Shown here piece after piece: positions 47,513-60,232 of a stretch of 64,000 nucleotides of DNA (position 1 is its first letter; every line of letters begins with the position of its first letter). The notes under the pieces are model-generated. The model was not told where the DNA came from. It saw nothing but the letters and a program-made list of their open reading frames with translations, and searched no databases. The translations under genes were made by a program, and so were the position numbers. Source of the stretch: Ashinkailepas kermadecensis (Eukaryota; Arthropoda; Thecostraca; Neolepadidae); assembly GCA_034440615.1 (NCBI GenBank), contig JAOTOM010004574.1, positions 273,501 through 337,500 on the forward strand, given 5' to 3'.

Positions 47513-47600
47513 TATATATATTATGTACTGAACTGGGGCGGCAAGGGAACACACACGCCAGCAGGTAAGGCTACCACTGATGGTGGCCTCAGCTGAGATA
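46951..47600. repeat. Dispersed G/C-tract repeat with (TA)n microsatellite
   Basis: Sequence such as gggacggatccaggaattg and tggggagggg, with long G runs, resembles 51750-52260 and 52590-53060, suggesting an old dispersed family. A (ta)n run occupies about 47447-47510, flanked by aatatatatatttgtg. Confidence 0.6.
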
Positions 47601-48333
47601 CCCCTCGGGCAAATGACGTCGCAGAAGCCGACGGGACGGCTTCGGGAACGGATACAGCAACGGCATCACTCGCGACCTGATCTGGTCATTATGTGAATGA
47701 ACTATCGGCGGTCCGCGAACTTGACCGTGCACGCCTGACCCGTTGTCTGCACGATGGTCGCTGGCAGCCGGCGGCTGTGGAAGGCTGACGTCTCCCTATT
47801 TATATATTTATTTCACGATACATGCCCTCCACGTGCATTGGCTATTATGGACAGTCCTCTGCAATTTATTTCGAAAATCACATTTTAAAATCATATTTAG
47901 GCAATCCAACATCCGTAGGTTTTAAGTAATCCAATATTAGTGCGTTTAAGTGATTCAACATCGGTAGGTGTTAGACCGTCGAACATCAGTAGGCTAGGTT
48001 AGGTTGCATTAATATTTATTGATAATTGTATGTTATTTTTCATTATATACCACCACACCCAAAACCTTTTCCCACACTTCCCATATGTTGTTGAGGTGGG
48101 ACAGCAGGTATATGTAGTCAATTTTCTTCTTGCTTTTTTTAAAGTAATTTCAATGTTTTTGATATTCTTTTCTTGGACTGATTTCTTAGATAGAAGTACT
48201 TGAACTTAAAGTGCTTATATCCTTGGAAGTTTTCATTTTCCAAAGGAACAATCAGAAATCAGAAATCACCAGAAAAACAACATTGTGATAAAAAATGGCC
48301 CAGAGGCTTCTTATGCATGTTTGCCATCTTAAT
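47601..48333. other. Unannotated spacer
   Basis: No gene recognised. A loose repeat of tccaacatc(c/g)gtaggt(t)tta occurs at about 47896-47990, ending with aggctaggttaggttgc. Confidence 0.45.
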
Positions 48334-49250
48334 TATGAATATTGGGGTTTTAGGGTGCGTCAACCCCATTGGGTTATATTTCACCCATAACAAGGTTGCC
48401 TAAGCACGCGTCATACTCACAAACGAATATAAAACATCGGTAGCTATTAAGGCGCTTGATATAAGATCTGGGAAACAAATAATCAGTTAGGCAGGTGCAT
48501 GTATTACGTCAAATCCCATCTCCGCAAGAAAGCACAAAACTGCTCCATTGTGTATAAATCGGGAATAATCTCCCAATAAGTCCTTCAACCTCAGAGCATT
48601 CGCATCATATCCGAAGTGGCGCCTACGTTCTTCTGTGTATGCTTGGCACGCCACCAGCACATGGTGCACAGTCAGTGCGGCATTACACCTAACACATTTC
48701 GGCCTGTCGTCCCCGCACAATAAATACCTATGTGTTGCTAGAGTGTGACCAATTCTGAGACGACAGATGGCTACCTCGTCCCTTCTAGTTTGGCTGAAGG
48801 ACGTTGGCCACGGAGCTAACTATAGTTTGACTTGCTTTAATTGGTTGAACTCCACTTGGTCCCATTTGCCCTGCCACTGTCTGATGATAAATGATGAGAT
48901 AATTGGGTAGTAGTCACTGGCAAGAAGTGGGAGAACGCGACTCCTTGGCGCTTGTGCTGCACGCCTTGCAGCCCTGTCGGCCAGCTCGTTACCACGGATT
49001 TCGACATGTGCTGGAATCCAGCAAAGTATGACCTGTTTTCCCATGCGATGCGGAGAAGTAAGGTGCGATAAAATGTCTCGTACGATGACATGTTGCTGGT
49101 TAAAACTGCGCAACGCCACAAGACTGCTCAGAGAATCAGTCAAAATAACATGTAAAATATCGTCGTCAACCTCGATGTATGCAAGAGTTTTGCTGATGGC
49201 CATCAACTCCGCAGTGAAGACCGTGGCGTGTGGCGGCATTTTACACAAAT
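48334..49250 (-). mobile_element. RNase-H-bearing LINE (I-like), second copy, broken
   Basis: The minus strand encodes an RNase H C-terminal part (LMAISKTLAYIEVDDDILHV, then CWIPAHVEIRGNELADRAAR) at 48820-49248, then after a stop and frame change RRDEVAICRLRIGHTLATHR and CVRCNAALTVHHVLVAC at 48487-48800. The 3' UTR at 48334-48400 ends in the same hairpin as the h elements (gttatgggtgaaatataacc ... ttgacgcaccctaaaacccc). 5'-truncated; target duplication not resolved. Confidence 0.88.
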
Positions 49251-51740
49251 CCTATAATTGTTGATGGAAAGAATCAACCTAAATATACGCATCACTCACT
49301 TGTTATCTCATGATAACCTCTCCTTTATACTAAGTTTGAGACATATACTTAAAATACACAGGTCAGGACATTGACCAATCGTGCTCCAATCACTTAAACA
49401 AAACCTATATAATGCCATTCCAAAAGGCTTGATACTTTTTGTCAATAAAGTTGAACATGTGTTCCTATGACAAGAACTATGCTATTTTTCCAACAAAAAT
49501 GAGTATGCTTGTATTCCAGACGAAGTTTTGATGATAGAACAGATATAGTGGGCTGGATCCAGCCCACTATATAGCAGAAAAAAAACTTGTTCAACTGTAA
49601 ATGTATCTAATGGATACATTTGTCACCTGATATCATTCTTTGTCCATTCTGTAAAAAATGTAGCTCATGCATGCACCATTTCAGTCAGCAGATCTGACCC
49701 AAATCATCTATTTCTCATACCTTTTACCCACACTTAGTGTAGCTACAACTTAGTGGTAAATGCTTGACATGAGGGTCTTATCATGATTGTTATTTCGGTG
49801 TACATAGAACATATTTTTTACCAACAAGCACACAAATTCGTTGAAAAGCAAAATCATACCAAAAATGAGGGCTTTAAATTGGTTCATATACAATAACTAA
49901 TTATTCAAAGCTTTAGAAATTGCAAGGTAACCTAGCATAAAATTAGCTAGCCTAATCTATTTTCTCAGAGAAAAGTATCAAAATATTGAAATAAAAGGAT
50001 ATAGCCTAACCAGGCCTATCAATCTTCTTCTTTGGTGGAGGAAAAACATTGTCAACATGCAAATGAAGCAGGGAAAAACACAACAAAGTAATCTTGCAAA
50101 TGATGTAAACATCAATAATAATAAATAAAAATCAGGATTACCCAGGGTTTTGGCTGGTGGGAATATTATGGTAGGAATAGCTGATGGTAGGAGACATTTG
50201 CTTCGCTGCAAAGAGGCAGGGTTGAGCAGATCTTTCTTTAGGTTTCTTCTCTTATCGATTTCTTTGAAATGCTTGGAGTATACTCTTGGTTCCCCAACAT
50301 TTAAGAACTTATACGTGTTTTATTGTATGCTAAGAGATTTTGCTCAGGCAGAATCCTGATAAGAATGGTGTAACCAGATTTCTTCTTTATTAAAGTTGCC
50401 TGTCCAGTGCCACCTCTATGCTCTGGTACTGTACAGTAAGGCATGACACCTGAAACAGAGATGTGTTACATTCAAACATAATATCTAGATGCTGAATTCA
50501 TACTACAGGAAATCAGACTGCAACTCATGGAAAGTTTCAGGAAGGCATTCATAGCATTATTGCATTGTACATGAATATTCAATTATGCATGTATCATCAA
50601 TAATTCATGCAAAATTAATCAAGGAATAATGCACCGTGCCCTTTGTCTAGCTGGCCTAGAAAAAGCTATGTTTTCAATGACTGTTGTATGTCAATGTAGG
50701 TAGATATGTACATGTTTGGAAAAATATGCTCCTCGTGGATTTTTGTAATCCAGAACACTACCCTCTTCAGAAAATTGTTTCTTGTTTTCTCATCTGGAGG
50801 TTGAATCTCCTAAGTTACCTCCTAAGTTTGACAATGAGCTGCTGTGATCAAGTAAATGTGCTCAAAATTCACCGAGGGGGTGCAGATTGAGTTACGATGC
50901 ATAAGGGACCTACCTGACCCAGGGTAGAACAGGACAGGTGTGGCACCTTGTGGTTGCTGTCTCAGTTTGGTTGTGCATTGCTGGTCTGTATGTATGAAGT
51001 CAGTGTGTGTTGTAGTATGGTAGCCCAGATATGTACCTAGAATGGTGCGAAATAAAGGTCATTATTATTATTATAAGGTTTTAAAAAAATATTATCCATA
51101 CTGGATGACTACAAAATATTCCTCTCAACATGCAAGATCACAATGCACAAATCCAACCTTGCCAATGCATGAGAAAAATATGTGTCGTAACAAATGTTCA
51201 ATGGAAAGAACAGGACAATATTAATAACTCAGTCAGCGGAAGATAAATATACTTGCTTGTAGAGGAAGCAAAATAAAAGTAACCATTGCGTATGATTTGA
51301 AAAAAGTATTCTGCAACCATATTGATACCATATTAAAAAAACCTTCGGATGACGTCATGCGGGCTTGAAGGAAAACTTCGATCTACCTTCTAGTAAAGGT
51401 ATCTTGGATGTACGGCTCGATTGGAGACTCCGCGTCGGTGCCTTTCATCTACGCGTATCAGCAGAACCAACCTGCCACCTAGCGGAGGGTAAGTAAAAAC
51501 ACGGAAACGCGGCCAGTTTTAGGCCGTGCGCCTATGGAAGTTCGGGGTACGCATTTCGCATTGGATATTTTTCCCATTGATTCAGCCACCCCAGGAGAAT
51601 TGCATCTGCCTTTCATGATACAGAATTGATCAAGGAACTTCACCGTTATTTCCTTATTGATTTATTACGCTCCGTTCCGAAGTTGTGATGCGAAGTGAAG
51701 GCATCTGTGAGAGGGAGCCCAATTCGCCGAAAGGATCGGC
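49251..51740. other. AT-rich spacer with one perfect palindrome
   Basis: No gene recognised. A 28-bp perfect palindrome, tatagtgggctgg followed by its complement, is centred near 49560. Several short frames (49978-50211, 50150-50359, 50684-50890) lack supporting features. Confidence 0.45.
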
Positions 51741-53060
51741 CCACCGATGCTGATTTCTTAAAATGATCGGAGGGGGCAAAGTACATGAAGGCAATAGGCA
51801 GCCCAAAATAAATACGGGGGGGTCACATTCCTTAAGCTCCCATGTTAGAAGTTGAAATTATTGCGGGTGGGGTGAAGCCAGCATTGAGGGGGCAGTTTCA
51901 CCCTCAAAGATATGAATGGGCGGCTCTGCTTTCGCCCCCACCCTCCTTGCTCTCTAGATATGTGGTTCATATTTTCCGGTTGAGTGGCTTACACAACTGA
52001 ATGGGAGAGTACAGACTTCGGCGTACTTTCTTGGGGGGGGGGGCAACTTTCGGTTTTCGGCGTCAGCCCCCCCCCCTTCCTCCTCCCCCATTGGCGTACT
52101 TAGGAATTGCATCAGGGGAGGGGGTCGAAGGGATTTGGAGGGTGCCCATTCTCCCACTATTTTTGGTTAAAAGCATCGGATTTCTACCACTATTTGTCAA
52201 AGGGACCCATTTTTTACAATAATAATTAATGACAACATAATTTCCTGTACAGGGGCCCCAGCCTACCTCCAACGCTTCTAAGTTGCGGGATTTTTGTTCT
52301 TGTTTACCAAAGCGTTCACGTTCACGTTCAACGTCTTGTACCACGTCAACGTTCGTGCACGTGTATACACTGGCAGATCATATCGCCTTGGGCAGATCCG
52401 ATTTTGTCAACTCTTGCTGTAAGCAGAACTTGAGCAGCATAGAACCCTGGATGTGTCAGAATGTACTATGCCACCATATTGGCTTTCAAACAATGATATA
52501 GAAATACCTTTAACATTTGAGATTCTTTCATCCAGACGACATTTTTTAACCTCGGCAAAGGTTACTGCATTTTAATTCAGTTTACTTCTGTTGGTTTCGG
52601 GGGGCAAAGACACTATTCCCCCCCCCCATTTTAAACGCTCGGGGCCATGGTCGGGATGGCCCCTCCCTGGATCGGCTAGTGGGCGTACCCACCAATCCGC
52701 AAAGAGGATTGAGCGGAAGTTCCATGGAGGGTACAAACCCCTTCCCCCTACATCATGCCACTGACAGATTTATGATTTTGCCAAAGAGGCGTCATTTCTC
52801 CAGAAGGGCGGCTCTTGGTCCAGAACATTTGGACGGGGTGCACTCCAATCTCCCAGAGGGGCACCATTTGTTTTTGTCTGAGGAGTGTCTTTCGCCGAAA
52901 AATTCGCGGCGTGCGTTCGGACTCCCAGAGGACTGCTGTTCCCAGGCCGAGGAGCGCGTTGCGCTGAGAAATTAGAGGGAGGGGGTACACTTCATCATCC
53001 CAGAGAGGTGTCCTTCGGGTCATAAGGGGCTCCACTTTCGCTTCCTCCCCCTTGGATCAG
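51741..53060. repeat. Dispersed G/C-tract repeats
   Basis: Two blocks (about 51750-52260 and 52590-53060) with C or G homopolymers, ccctccctggatcggct, attggcgtacttaggaattg and gtgcccattctccc, separated by AT-rich sequence. They resemble 46951-47420. No coding capacity is recognised. Confidence 0.5.
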
Positions 53061-53684
53061 CCCTTGCAACATACCCTAGCTGGCAACGCCACTACTTCTC
53101 GCCGTTTCGCTACCACTTGCCAGTCGTTCGACTCAGGGGTGTTGTTTTATATACCTTTGAGGGGAACTTCCACCTCAATGTTTCCCTAACCCAACCCCGC
53201 AATTATTTCAACTTATATTATAAGACGGCTTACATTTTTCAATACGGCGCTTCATGCGGTCGCGATGCGGTCCGACCCGCGACACATCCAGCCGTCGCGA
53301 CCGGAAACTCGCGCCGCTGAGGTAAAACTTGTGAAAAGCAAGCGCAAACACAAAGCCTACTCGTCGCCAAAACGCGCACATCCTTCTGCCAACAGCAGCC
53401 ACTTGGTGCCGCTGCCAAAGCAAGCAAATACTTCCGCCTGGGTATCAGCCTGACCCAGTAGCCCAGAAGCAGCCACCGCTCTGGACAGCCGGAACCGCCA
53501 ACCGCCAATCAGCGGCCAGCAGTCACCAGTCACCAGCCACCAGCGTCACCAGCCGGCACCATCAGCCATCAGCCACCAGCCAGGCCACGGGGCACAAAGA
53601 AAGATGGCGTGCGTTGCCTGACGCCTGGGGGCCGGCCACTCCCAGGGGCGACGCCATTTATAAGCGCCACCCCGGGGGAGTCGA
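53061..53684. other. Spacer with CpG-rich part
   Basis: 53240-53330 is CpG-rich and opens short frames on both strands (53265-53453 plus, 53239-53508 minus). cagtcaccagtcaccagcca is a local repeat at about 53518-53580. No gene is supported. Confidence 0.4.
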
Positions 53685-53852
53685 CACGCACACCACCCAA
53701 GAGAATCGTCGGACGCACACCACCCAAGAGAGTCGTCGGAGGCACACCACCCAAGAGAGTCGTCGGACACACACCACCCAAGGCAGTCGTCGTGGGCAGA
53801 CCACCCAAGATGGTCGTCGGGAGGAGACCACCCAAGAGATTCGGAAGCACAC
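53685..53852. repeat. 27-bp minisatellite
   Basis: Six units of caccacccaagagagtcgtc ggacaca with substitutions. The unit length is a multiple of three, so it is open on both strands (TTLLGGV on the minus strand). Confidence 0.93.
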
Positions 53853-54514
53853 AGCCCTAGAGAGCAGTCGAGACTCTTGTGAAGTGCAGTGAATGTGGAC
53901 AATGATGAGTTAAACTGTGAATTTCGCTCGCGTGTGGGTCGACTGGGCCACCCCTGCCAGACAGCGAAAACGAAGCTGACAGCGCGAACTGTGAGTGAAC
54001 CAGACCAGGGAGTTGCGAAGTATGCTTCACCCATCATGCCCAAAATGAGACCCGTCCGCCACCGGTTTTTGTGTGCATGTGATGGCCCCAGCCAGCGGTG
54101 CTATTGGTAGCCCCGGGAAGGGTAAAGGGGAGGAGCGAAGTGTGACGATCAAGGGTATTATGGAGCATGGTTTCAAGGTTGCTGTGGATGATACATGAAT
54201 GTTTATAGTTTAGAAATGCATGGTTCAAGGTTGCTGTGGAGGATACATGAATGTTTATAGTTTATAAATGAATGGTAGAAATGAATACATAATCACGCAC
54301 GCAAATTACTGATGGGAGTTCAGACGACGGGAGAACCACCTGGTTCCTGAAAGACGTTAATGAAGAGGGCAGGTCTTCTGGCTCACCACATGCTAAATAA
54401 CCACCTTCTTTCCATGGGGATTTAAAGTATCTTAGGAGATCTGCTGGGGCCCCACGTCACTCAGCGGTTACGGTCAAGGTGGGAATGTCCCCGGTCTCTT
54501 CCCCCGCTGTTGCT
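53853..54514. other. Spacer before the octamer satellite
   Basis: Contains a 60-bp direct repeat (gcatggt(t)tcaaggttgctg then tggaggatacatgaatgttt) at about 54164-54265. No gene is recognised. Confidence 0.5.
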
Positions 54515-56008
54515 CTGTCTAACAGTCTCTCAGTCTCTCAGTCTCTCAGTCTCTCAGTCTCTCAGTCTCTCAGTCTTTCAGTCAATCAGTCTCTCAGTCT
54601 CTCAGTCTCGCAGTCTCTCAGTCTCTCAGTCTTTCAGTCAATCAGTCTCTCAGTCTCTCAGTCTTTCAGTCTCTTAGTCTCTCAGTCTCTCAGTCTCTCA
54701 GTCTCTCAGTCTCACAGTCTCTCAGACTCTCAGTCTCTCAGTCTCTCAGTCTCTCAGTCTCTCAGTCTCTCAGTCTCTCAGTCTCTCAGTCTCTCAGTCT
54801 CTCAGTCTCTCAGTATCTCAGTCTCTCAGTCTCTCAGTCTCTCAGTCTCTCAGTCTATCAGTCTCTCAGTCTCTCAGTCTCTCAGTATCTCAGTCTCTCA
54901 GTCTCTCAGTCTATCAGTCTCTCAGTCTCTCAGTCTCTCAGACTTCTCAGTCTTTCAGTCTCTCAGTCTCTCAGTCTCTCAGTCTCTCAGTCTCTCAGTC
55001 TCTCAGTCTCTCAGTATCTCAGTCTCTCAGTCTCTCAGTCTCTCAGTCTCTCAGTCTCTCAGTCTCTCAGTCTCTCAGTCTCTCAGTCTATCAGTCTCTC
55101 AGTCTCTCAGTCCCTCAGTCCTCTCAGTCTCTCAGTCTCTCAGTCTCTCAGTCTCTCAGTCTCTCAGTCTCTCAGTCTCTCAGTCTCTCAGTCTCTCAGT
55201 CTCTCAGTCTCTCAGTCTCTCAGTCTCTCAGTCTCTCAGTCTCTCAGTCTCTCAGTCTCTCAGTCTCTCAGTCTCTCAGTCTCTCAGTCTCTCAGTCTCT
55301 CAGTCTCTCAGTCTCTCAGTCTCTCAGTCTCTCAGTCTCTCAGTCTCTCAGTCTCTCAGTCTCTCAGTCTCTCAGTCTCTCAGTCTCTCAGTCTCTCAGT
55401 CTCTCAGTCTCTCAGTCTCTCAGTCTCTCAGTCTCTCAGTCTCTCAGTCTCTCAGTCTCTCAGTCTCTCAGTCTCTCAGTCTCTCAGTCTCTCAGTCTCT
55501 CAGTCTCTCAGTCTCTCAGTCTCTCAGTCTCTCAGTCTCTCAGTCTCTCAGTCTCTCAGTCTCTCAGTCTCTCAGTCTCTCAGTCTCTCAGTCTCTCAGT
55601 CTCTCAGTCTCTCAGTCTCTCAGTCTCTCAGTCTCTCAGTCTCTCAGTCTCTCAGTCTCTCAGTCTCTCTCAGTCTCTCAGTCTCTCAGTCTCTCAGTCT
55701 CTCAGTCTCTCAGTCTCTCAGTCTCTCAGTCTCTCAGTCTCTCAGTCTCTCAGTCTCTCAGTCTCTCAGTCTCTCAGTCTCTCAGTCTCTCAGTCTCTCA
55801 GTCTCTCAGTCTCTCAGTCTCTCAGTCTCTCAGTCTCTCAGTCTCTCAGTCTCTCAGTCTCTCAGTCTCTCAGTCTCTCAGTCTCTCAGTCTCTCAGTCT
55901 CTCAGTCTCTCAGTCTCTCAGTCTCTCAGTCTCTCAGTCTCTCAGTCTCTCAGTCTATCGATCTCTCAGTCTCTCAGTCTCTCGATCTCTCAGTCTCTCA
56001 GTCTCTCA

Positions 56009-56012
<4 letters not shown>
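54515..56012. repeat. (TCTCAGTC)n octanucleotide satellite, about 1.5 kb
   Basis: Nearly 190 copies of an 8-bp unit; the first 600 bp carry point variants (tttcagtcaatcag, ctatcagt, ctcacagt), and from about 55130 to 55940 the array is almost perfect. Single-base phase slips occur at 54945, 55121 and 55667. The 626-codon frame through it (SLSVSQ) is an artefact of the repeat. Confidence 0.99.
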
Positions 56013-56305
<293 letters not shown>

Positions 56306-58329
56306 TTTGGCACAGGCAGGGAAGATGAAGTTTGGCGTTCCGTAAGCCCCCAAGGATAGGACAGGCAGGGGATTTGAGGGTCTCCCTATATGACCCCGGG
56401 CAGGATAGGTTAAAAGACGATAGGGGGGCCATCCCGACCGATTTGTGGCCCAGGACCACCTGTGGGGGTGCCCGCCGATCGCAAGTTCGAGCATGCAAGT
56501 CCTGGCAAGGCTTTGACTCATATAAAGTGTAGGTATGTCGGCCATTATTACTCAAGCCCCGACATAAGACCCATCAGAAACTAACGGAATGTCGAAGCCC
56601 AGTGTCATCGAGCCTTGAAGGCAGTAACGGAAATAGTAGTTTATCATACACAACCAACAGTGTCGCGTCAGCCGGTCACAGTTGTGGACCTAAGCACGGG
56701 TAATTAACATTTAACTTTGGGCTAGAAAGCCCAAAGCAACGGTCTGAGAGAGTAAGACTCGCTGAATGCGCACGTACCACTGGAAGGGAAAATATCGGGC
56801 CAACACTTTTAGTAGAGAGCGAATGTTCGGAATTGAAGATGGAAATAAATGGATTACGTGGGAGCATGCATGAAGTAGTTATGGATAGTTAAGGACCAGT
56901 GGGAGCTGTTGGAAATCTGCGTACGCATCTAGCTGTCAGAAACCATCGTTGCCAAAATTTGACCCAGGATAATTACCTAGGCCCTCAATTTGCCAGTCCG
57001 GTGACCCGAGGGGCATGCTGGTGGATGACATGGAGGGAAACAAGAGGGACCTTAGCACTTAAGAGGGCCCCGAAGCTGGACGAGGGCCGGTGACGGACGC
57101 ATTTCCAACTCCAATGACCACCCATTACTCTTATGACCCCCCCCCTAAGTCTCTCCAACAACGTAGTTCTTCTGTCCTTCCCTGGCGCCACGACCAAGCT
57201 AGGTTCACTGACGAATGGAAGTGCTGTAGTGAGAAACTTGGCCTCGCTATATAAATTTGTGTCAGGATGACGAGTTACGGGGCGCCGACAAGATGACTAT
57301 ACGACGACAAATGATGATATATCATATGATGACAGCTCATACTACGGCGTGGACTCGCGGGTCACCGCTCGCTGTGGGCCGCACCGGCTGGGAGCCGTTC
57401 CACCGGAAACGAGATCGGCGCGGGTCGGAGAGAACCCGCCCAGCGCCCGTGAGCGTAGCAAACATGGCCGCCGGCCGGCGGCAGTGTGGAAGCAACTGGC
57501 TCAAGGCCGCGCCGCAGTACGCTTCAACGTCACCACCACCGCAATGGAGCAAGACGAGACAAACACAAACGCCTCCAAGACGACACTGACCCCAACAAAC
57601 TCAGACGACTGAGACTAGACCAACCACTCCAGACCACTGCGACCACCGACAGAAGACGAGTCCAGTGACCTCGAAACAACTCCTATTACCCCCCTTTTCT
57701 CCTACCAAGACATGATCAGACAACCCCTATGACACCTCCCACTTCCCCCTCCCAGATTTAACTAGACACCCCCTGCCAACCAACCAACCCCCTATCACTT
57801 CCCACTCCCCACTTCAAGACCAACACCCCTACCAACCCTTCCCCATCTATCTCCCCCCATCCCCCCCCACACACACACCGACCCCGCCTCCGACCTCGCC
57901 GCCCTACAATATCATCGTTACATCGTCAATAAATCAGTTCTCATCTCAGATTTTGTCTGGAGCTCAGTTCTCGTGTCCCGGCCTGGCGAGCAGTTTACGA
58001 GGAACGCTGAGGCAGCGGCGGTGACACGTGTCACCGCTGCAGCAGAATCCTCTCTTTCTTCATCTATCCTAAGAAAGGTGTTGAGACAGCACTGAGGGGG
58101 TGATACGACTAGACCGTGCACACCCCGAGTGTTACTTGTCGAATACATCTATCTGGTGGTCTTCCCAGATCCTACGCCTATCCACGCACCGCAGGTGCTA
58201 CAACGCCTCGGAGACCTCTGTCCTGGCGACGTCTTACTCGTCTTAAGGGGGGGAGGCTTCAGTTTTTGGAACCTCATCAGGTTCCACATACAGGCGCACA
58301 TATCGTACAGGCTGCCACTCCCATCATGT
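56306..58329. other. Spacer without supported genes
   Basis: Unique-looking sequence. GC-rich 57340-57560 opens frames on both strands. A 20-bp perfect palindrome gcggtgacacgtgtcaccgc (58018-58037) contains the E-box CACGTG. A C-rich tract lies at 57670-57900. Nothing is recognised as a gene. Confidence 0.4.
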
Positions 58330-59462
58330 GGGTCTTTTCTTATTTCCTGGGGCCTCCTTACCGGTCTTCGGGACCTCATTCGGTCCTGGGGGCCTCTTAA
58401 CCCGTCTTTGGGGTCTCCTCTTGAATCCTGCAATGATCTCCTGTTTTCTTCTAGGTGCCTCCTTTTCCAAATTAAGGGCTTCTTCTCACGTCTTGGAGTC
58501 ATCCTGCTCGGTGTTTTGATTCGATCTTTGCCTACCTTAAGGGTGGCATCTTATCTCTTGGTGGACTCCTCTTCTCTCCTAGGTGCCTTCTCTTCTGTAT
58601 TACAAGCATCCTTTCCTATCTCGTGGCCTTGTCATTTCCTGGGAACCTTCTTCCTTCCTCCTCGTCTTGGAGCCTTCCTTTCCGCCTGGGAACCATCTCT
58701 CTTATCCGATGGCTCTCCTTTCCTATTTTGTGGGGCTCCTGGCTCATCATGGGGCCTCATTTCCAATCTTGTGGCGTCCTGTTCCGAATTGGGTCCCTTC
58801 TGCCACGTCTCGGGTTCATCCTTTTCTGTCTTGGTGAAGCCTCACCCGTCTTGGGGCCTCCTCTTGCGTCTCCGATACCTAATATCATATCCACTGGCTT
58901 TCTCTTCCGTCTTAGTTCCTCCTCTTAGGCATTTTCTTGGGCCTCCCTGCCCGTATTGGGGACCTCCTTTTCAATCCTGGGAATCTCCTTGCCAATTCTT
59001 GGCACTTTCTTGAGTTCTGGGGCCTCCTATCCTCTCCTAGGATACTCATTTTTCAAATTAGGGGCCTCCACTCACGTCTTGGAGGCCTCCTGATCTGTGT
59101 TTTGAGCCTCATTATCCTCTTAGCAGGATGATCTTGCGTCTTGGTTCCAACTCTTCGCTCCTATTGTCTTCCTGTTCCAAAATAGGGGCCTCATTTCTTA
59201 TCTCAGTGGCCTTCTCTCATTTCTGCTGAGACCTTCTTACCCATATTGGGCCTCCTGTTGCGTCCTTGGAAATATCTTCCATCCCATGTCCTCATTTTGT
59301 ATTATGAGCCTCCTCTTCTATTTTGGGGGACTCCTTTAATTCCAAAGTGAGAATATCCCACCACGCATCGGAGGCCTTCTTGTCTAACATGGGTGGCTCC
59401 TTGCCCGCCTCGGTGGCATCATTTCCGTCCTTGGGCCTCCTCCCCATTTCTGCTCTTCGTCG
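58330..59462. repeat. Degenerate roughly 30-bp tandem repeat
   Basis: A decayed repeat of the type cttggggcctcctttcc(c/t)gt recurs throughout and resumes after the gypsy element at 62160-62215, showing that the retroelement inserted into the array. The 294-codon plus-strand frame (58129-59013) is hydrophobic only because the repeat is T/C-rich. Confidence 0.75.
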
Positions 59463-59466
59463 CTTA

Positions 59467-59665
59467 TGTAGTCGCTGGGTCCGAATTGCAAACACGTATG
59501 ACCGATTTCGAGTTCACACCGCGCGGGCGGACCGCACGTCCGCCAGCGGCCAGCTTTATCCTCACACTCCCCGCGGCCGGGGTGTTTCGGCGCGAAACCA
59601 ACAAGCCAATGGGAAGGCACGCGTCGCCAAGGCAACGCTCGGGACCATGACGTCAACATTCTACA
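59467..59665 (-). repeat. 3' LTR of the gypsy element
   Basis: On the minus strand it runs from TGTAGAATG to GCGACTACA, with TG...CA ends and a gataaagctgg stretch where the 5' LTR has gaataaagctgg. Compared with the 5' LTR it has about ten differences, so insertion is not very recent. Preceded on the plus strand by ctta. Confidence 0.92.
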
Positions 59666-60232
59666 CTCTATAAACCTTGAAAAAAGGAGTGCACGCGCAC
59701 TCAATGCACATGACCTAGACATGACAACGGAGCGAAATGGCACACGATGTATCGCCACGCTGTTCGAACTATTGTCACAAGTGGTCGTCAGCAGCATGGC
59801 AACGGGTTTATCCGCAACACAAAGACTGATGTCACGACTGCGCAAGACCATCGCAAGTCTTAATAGGGTATGCACTATATTTAAGCACAAGGCATCTAGC
59901 ACTCGCCAAAGGCGCCCCAACGACTGAAGCGTTCCACAATCCGCACAGACATTACACAGTTTCACAATGTGGTGTAGACCCGAAACAAACCGCCCATCCA
60001 CTAACGCATCCCCGGCGGGATCCTGATTTTCCGCACGACGCTAGTTATGACAATTGGCACGCTAGCATCTTATTCTAACATCGCGCAACCAGGTGCTCAC
60101 ATCACACACGTTTTACTCTGTAACCAGCGGCTGTTCTAACAACAATTCGTACACTAGCGTCTTAATCTAACATCGCGCAACCTCACATCATACACACGTT
60201 TACACTGTAACTAACGACTATTCTAATAACAC

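Noticed and set aside
54515..56012. CRISPR-like appearance of regularly spaced repeats, here and in the minisatellites
   Set aside because: Repeats are contiguous with no unique spacers and the genome is eukaryotic.
58129..59013. 294-codon hydrophobic plus-strand frame
   Set aside because: It comes from a degenerate C/T-rich 30-bp repeat; hydrophobicity reflects T-rich codons, not membrane segments.
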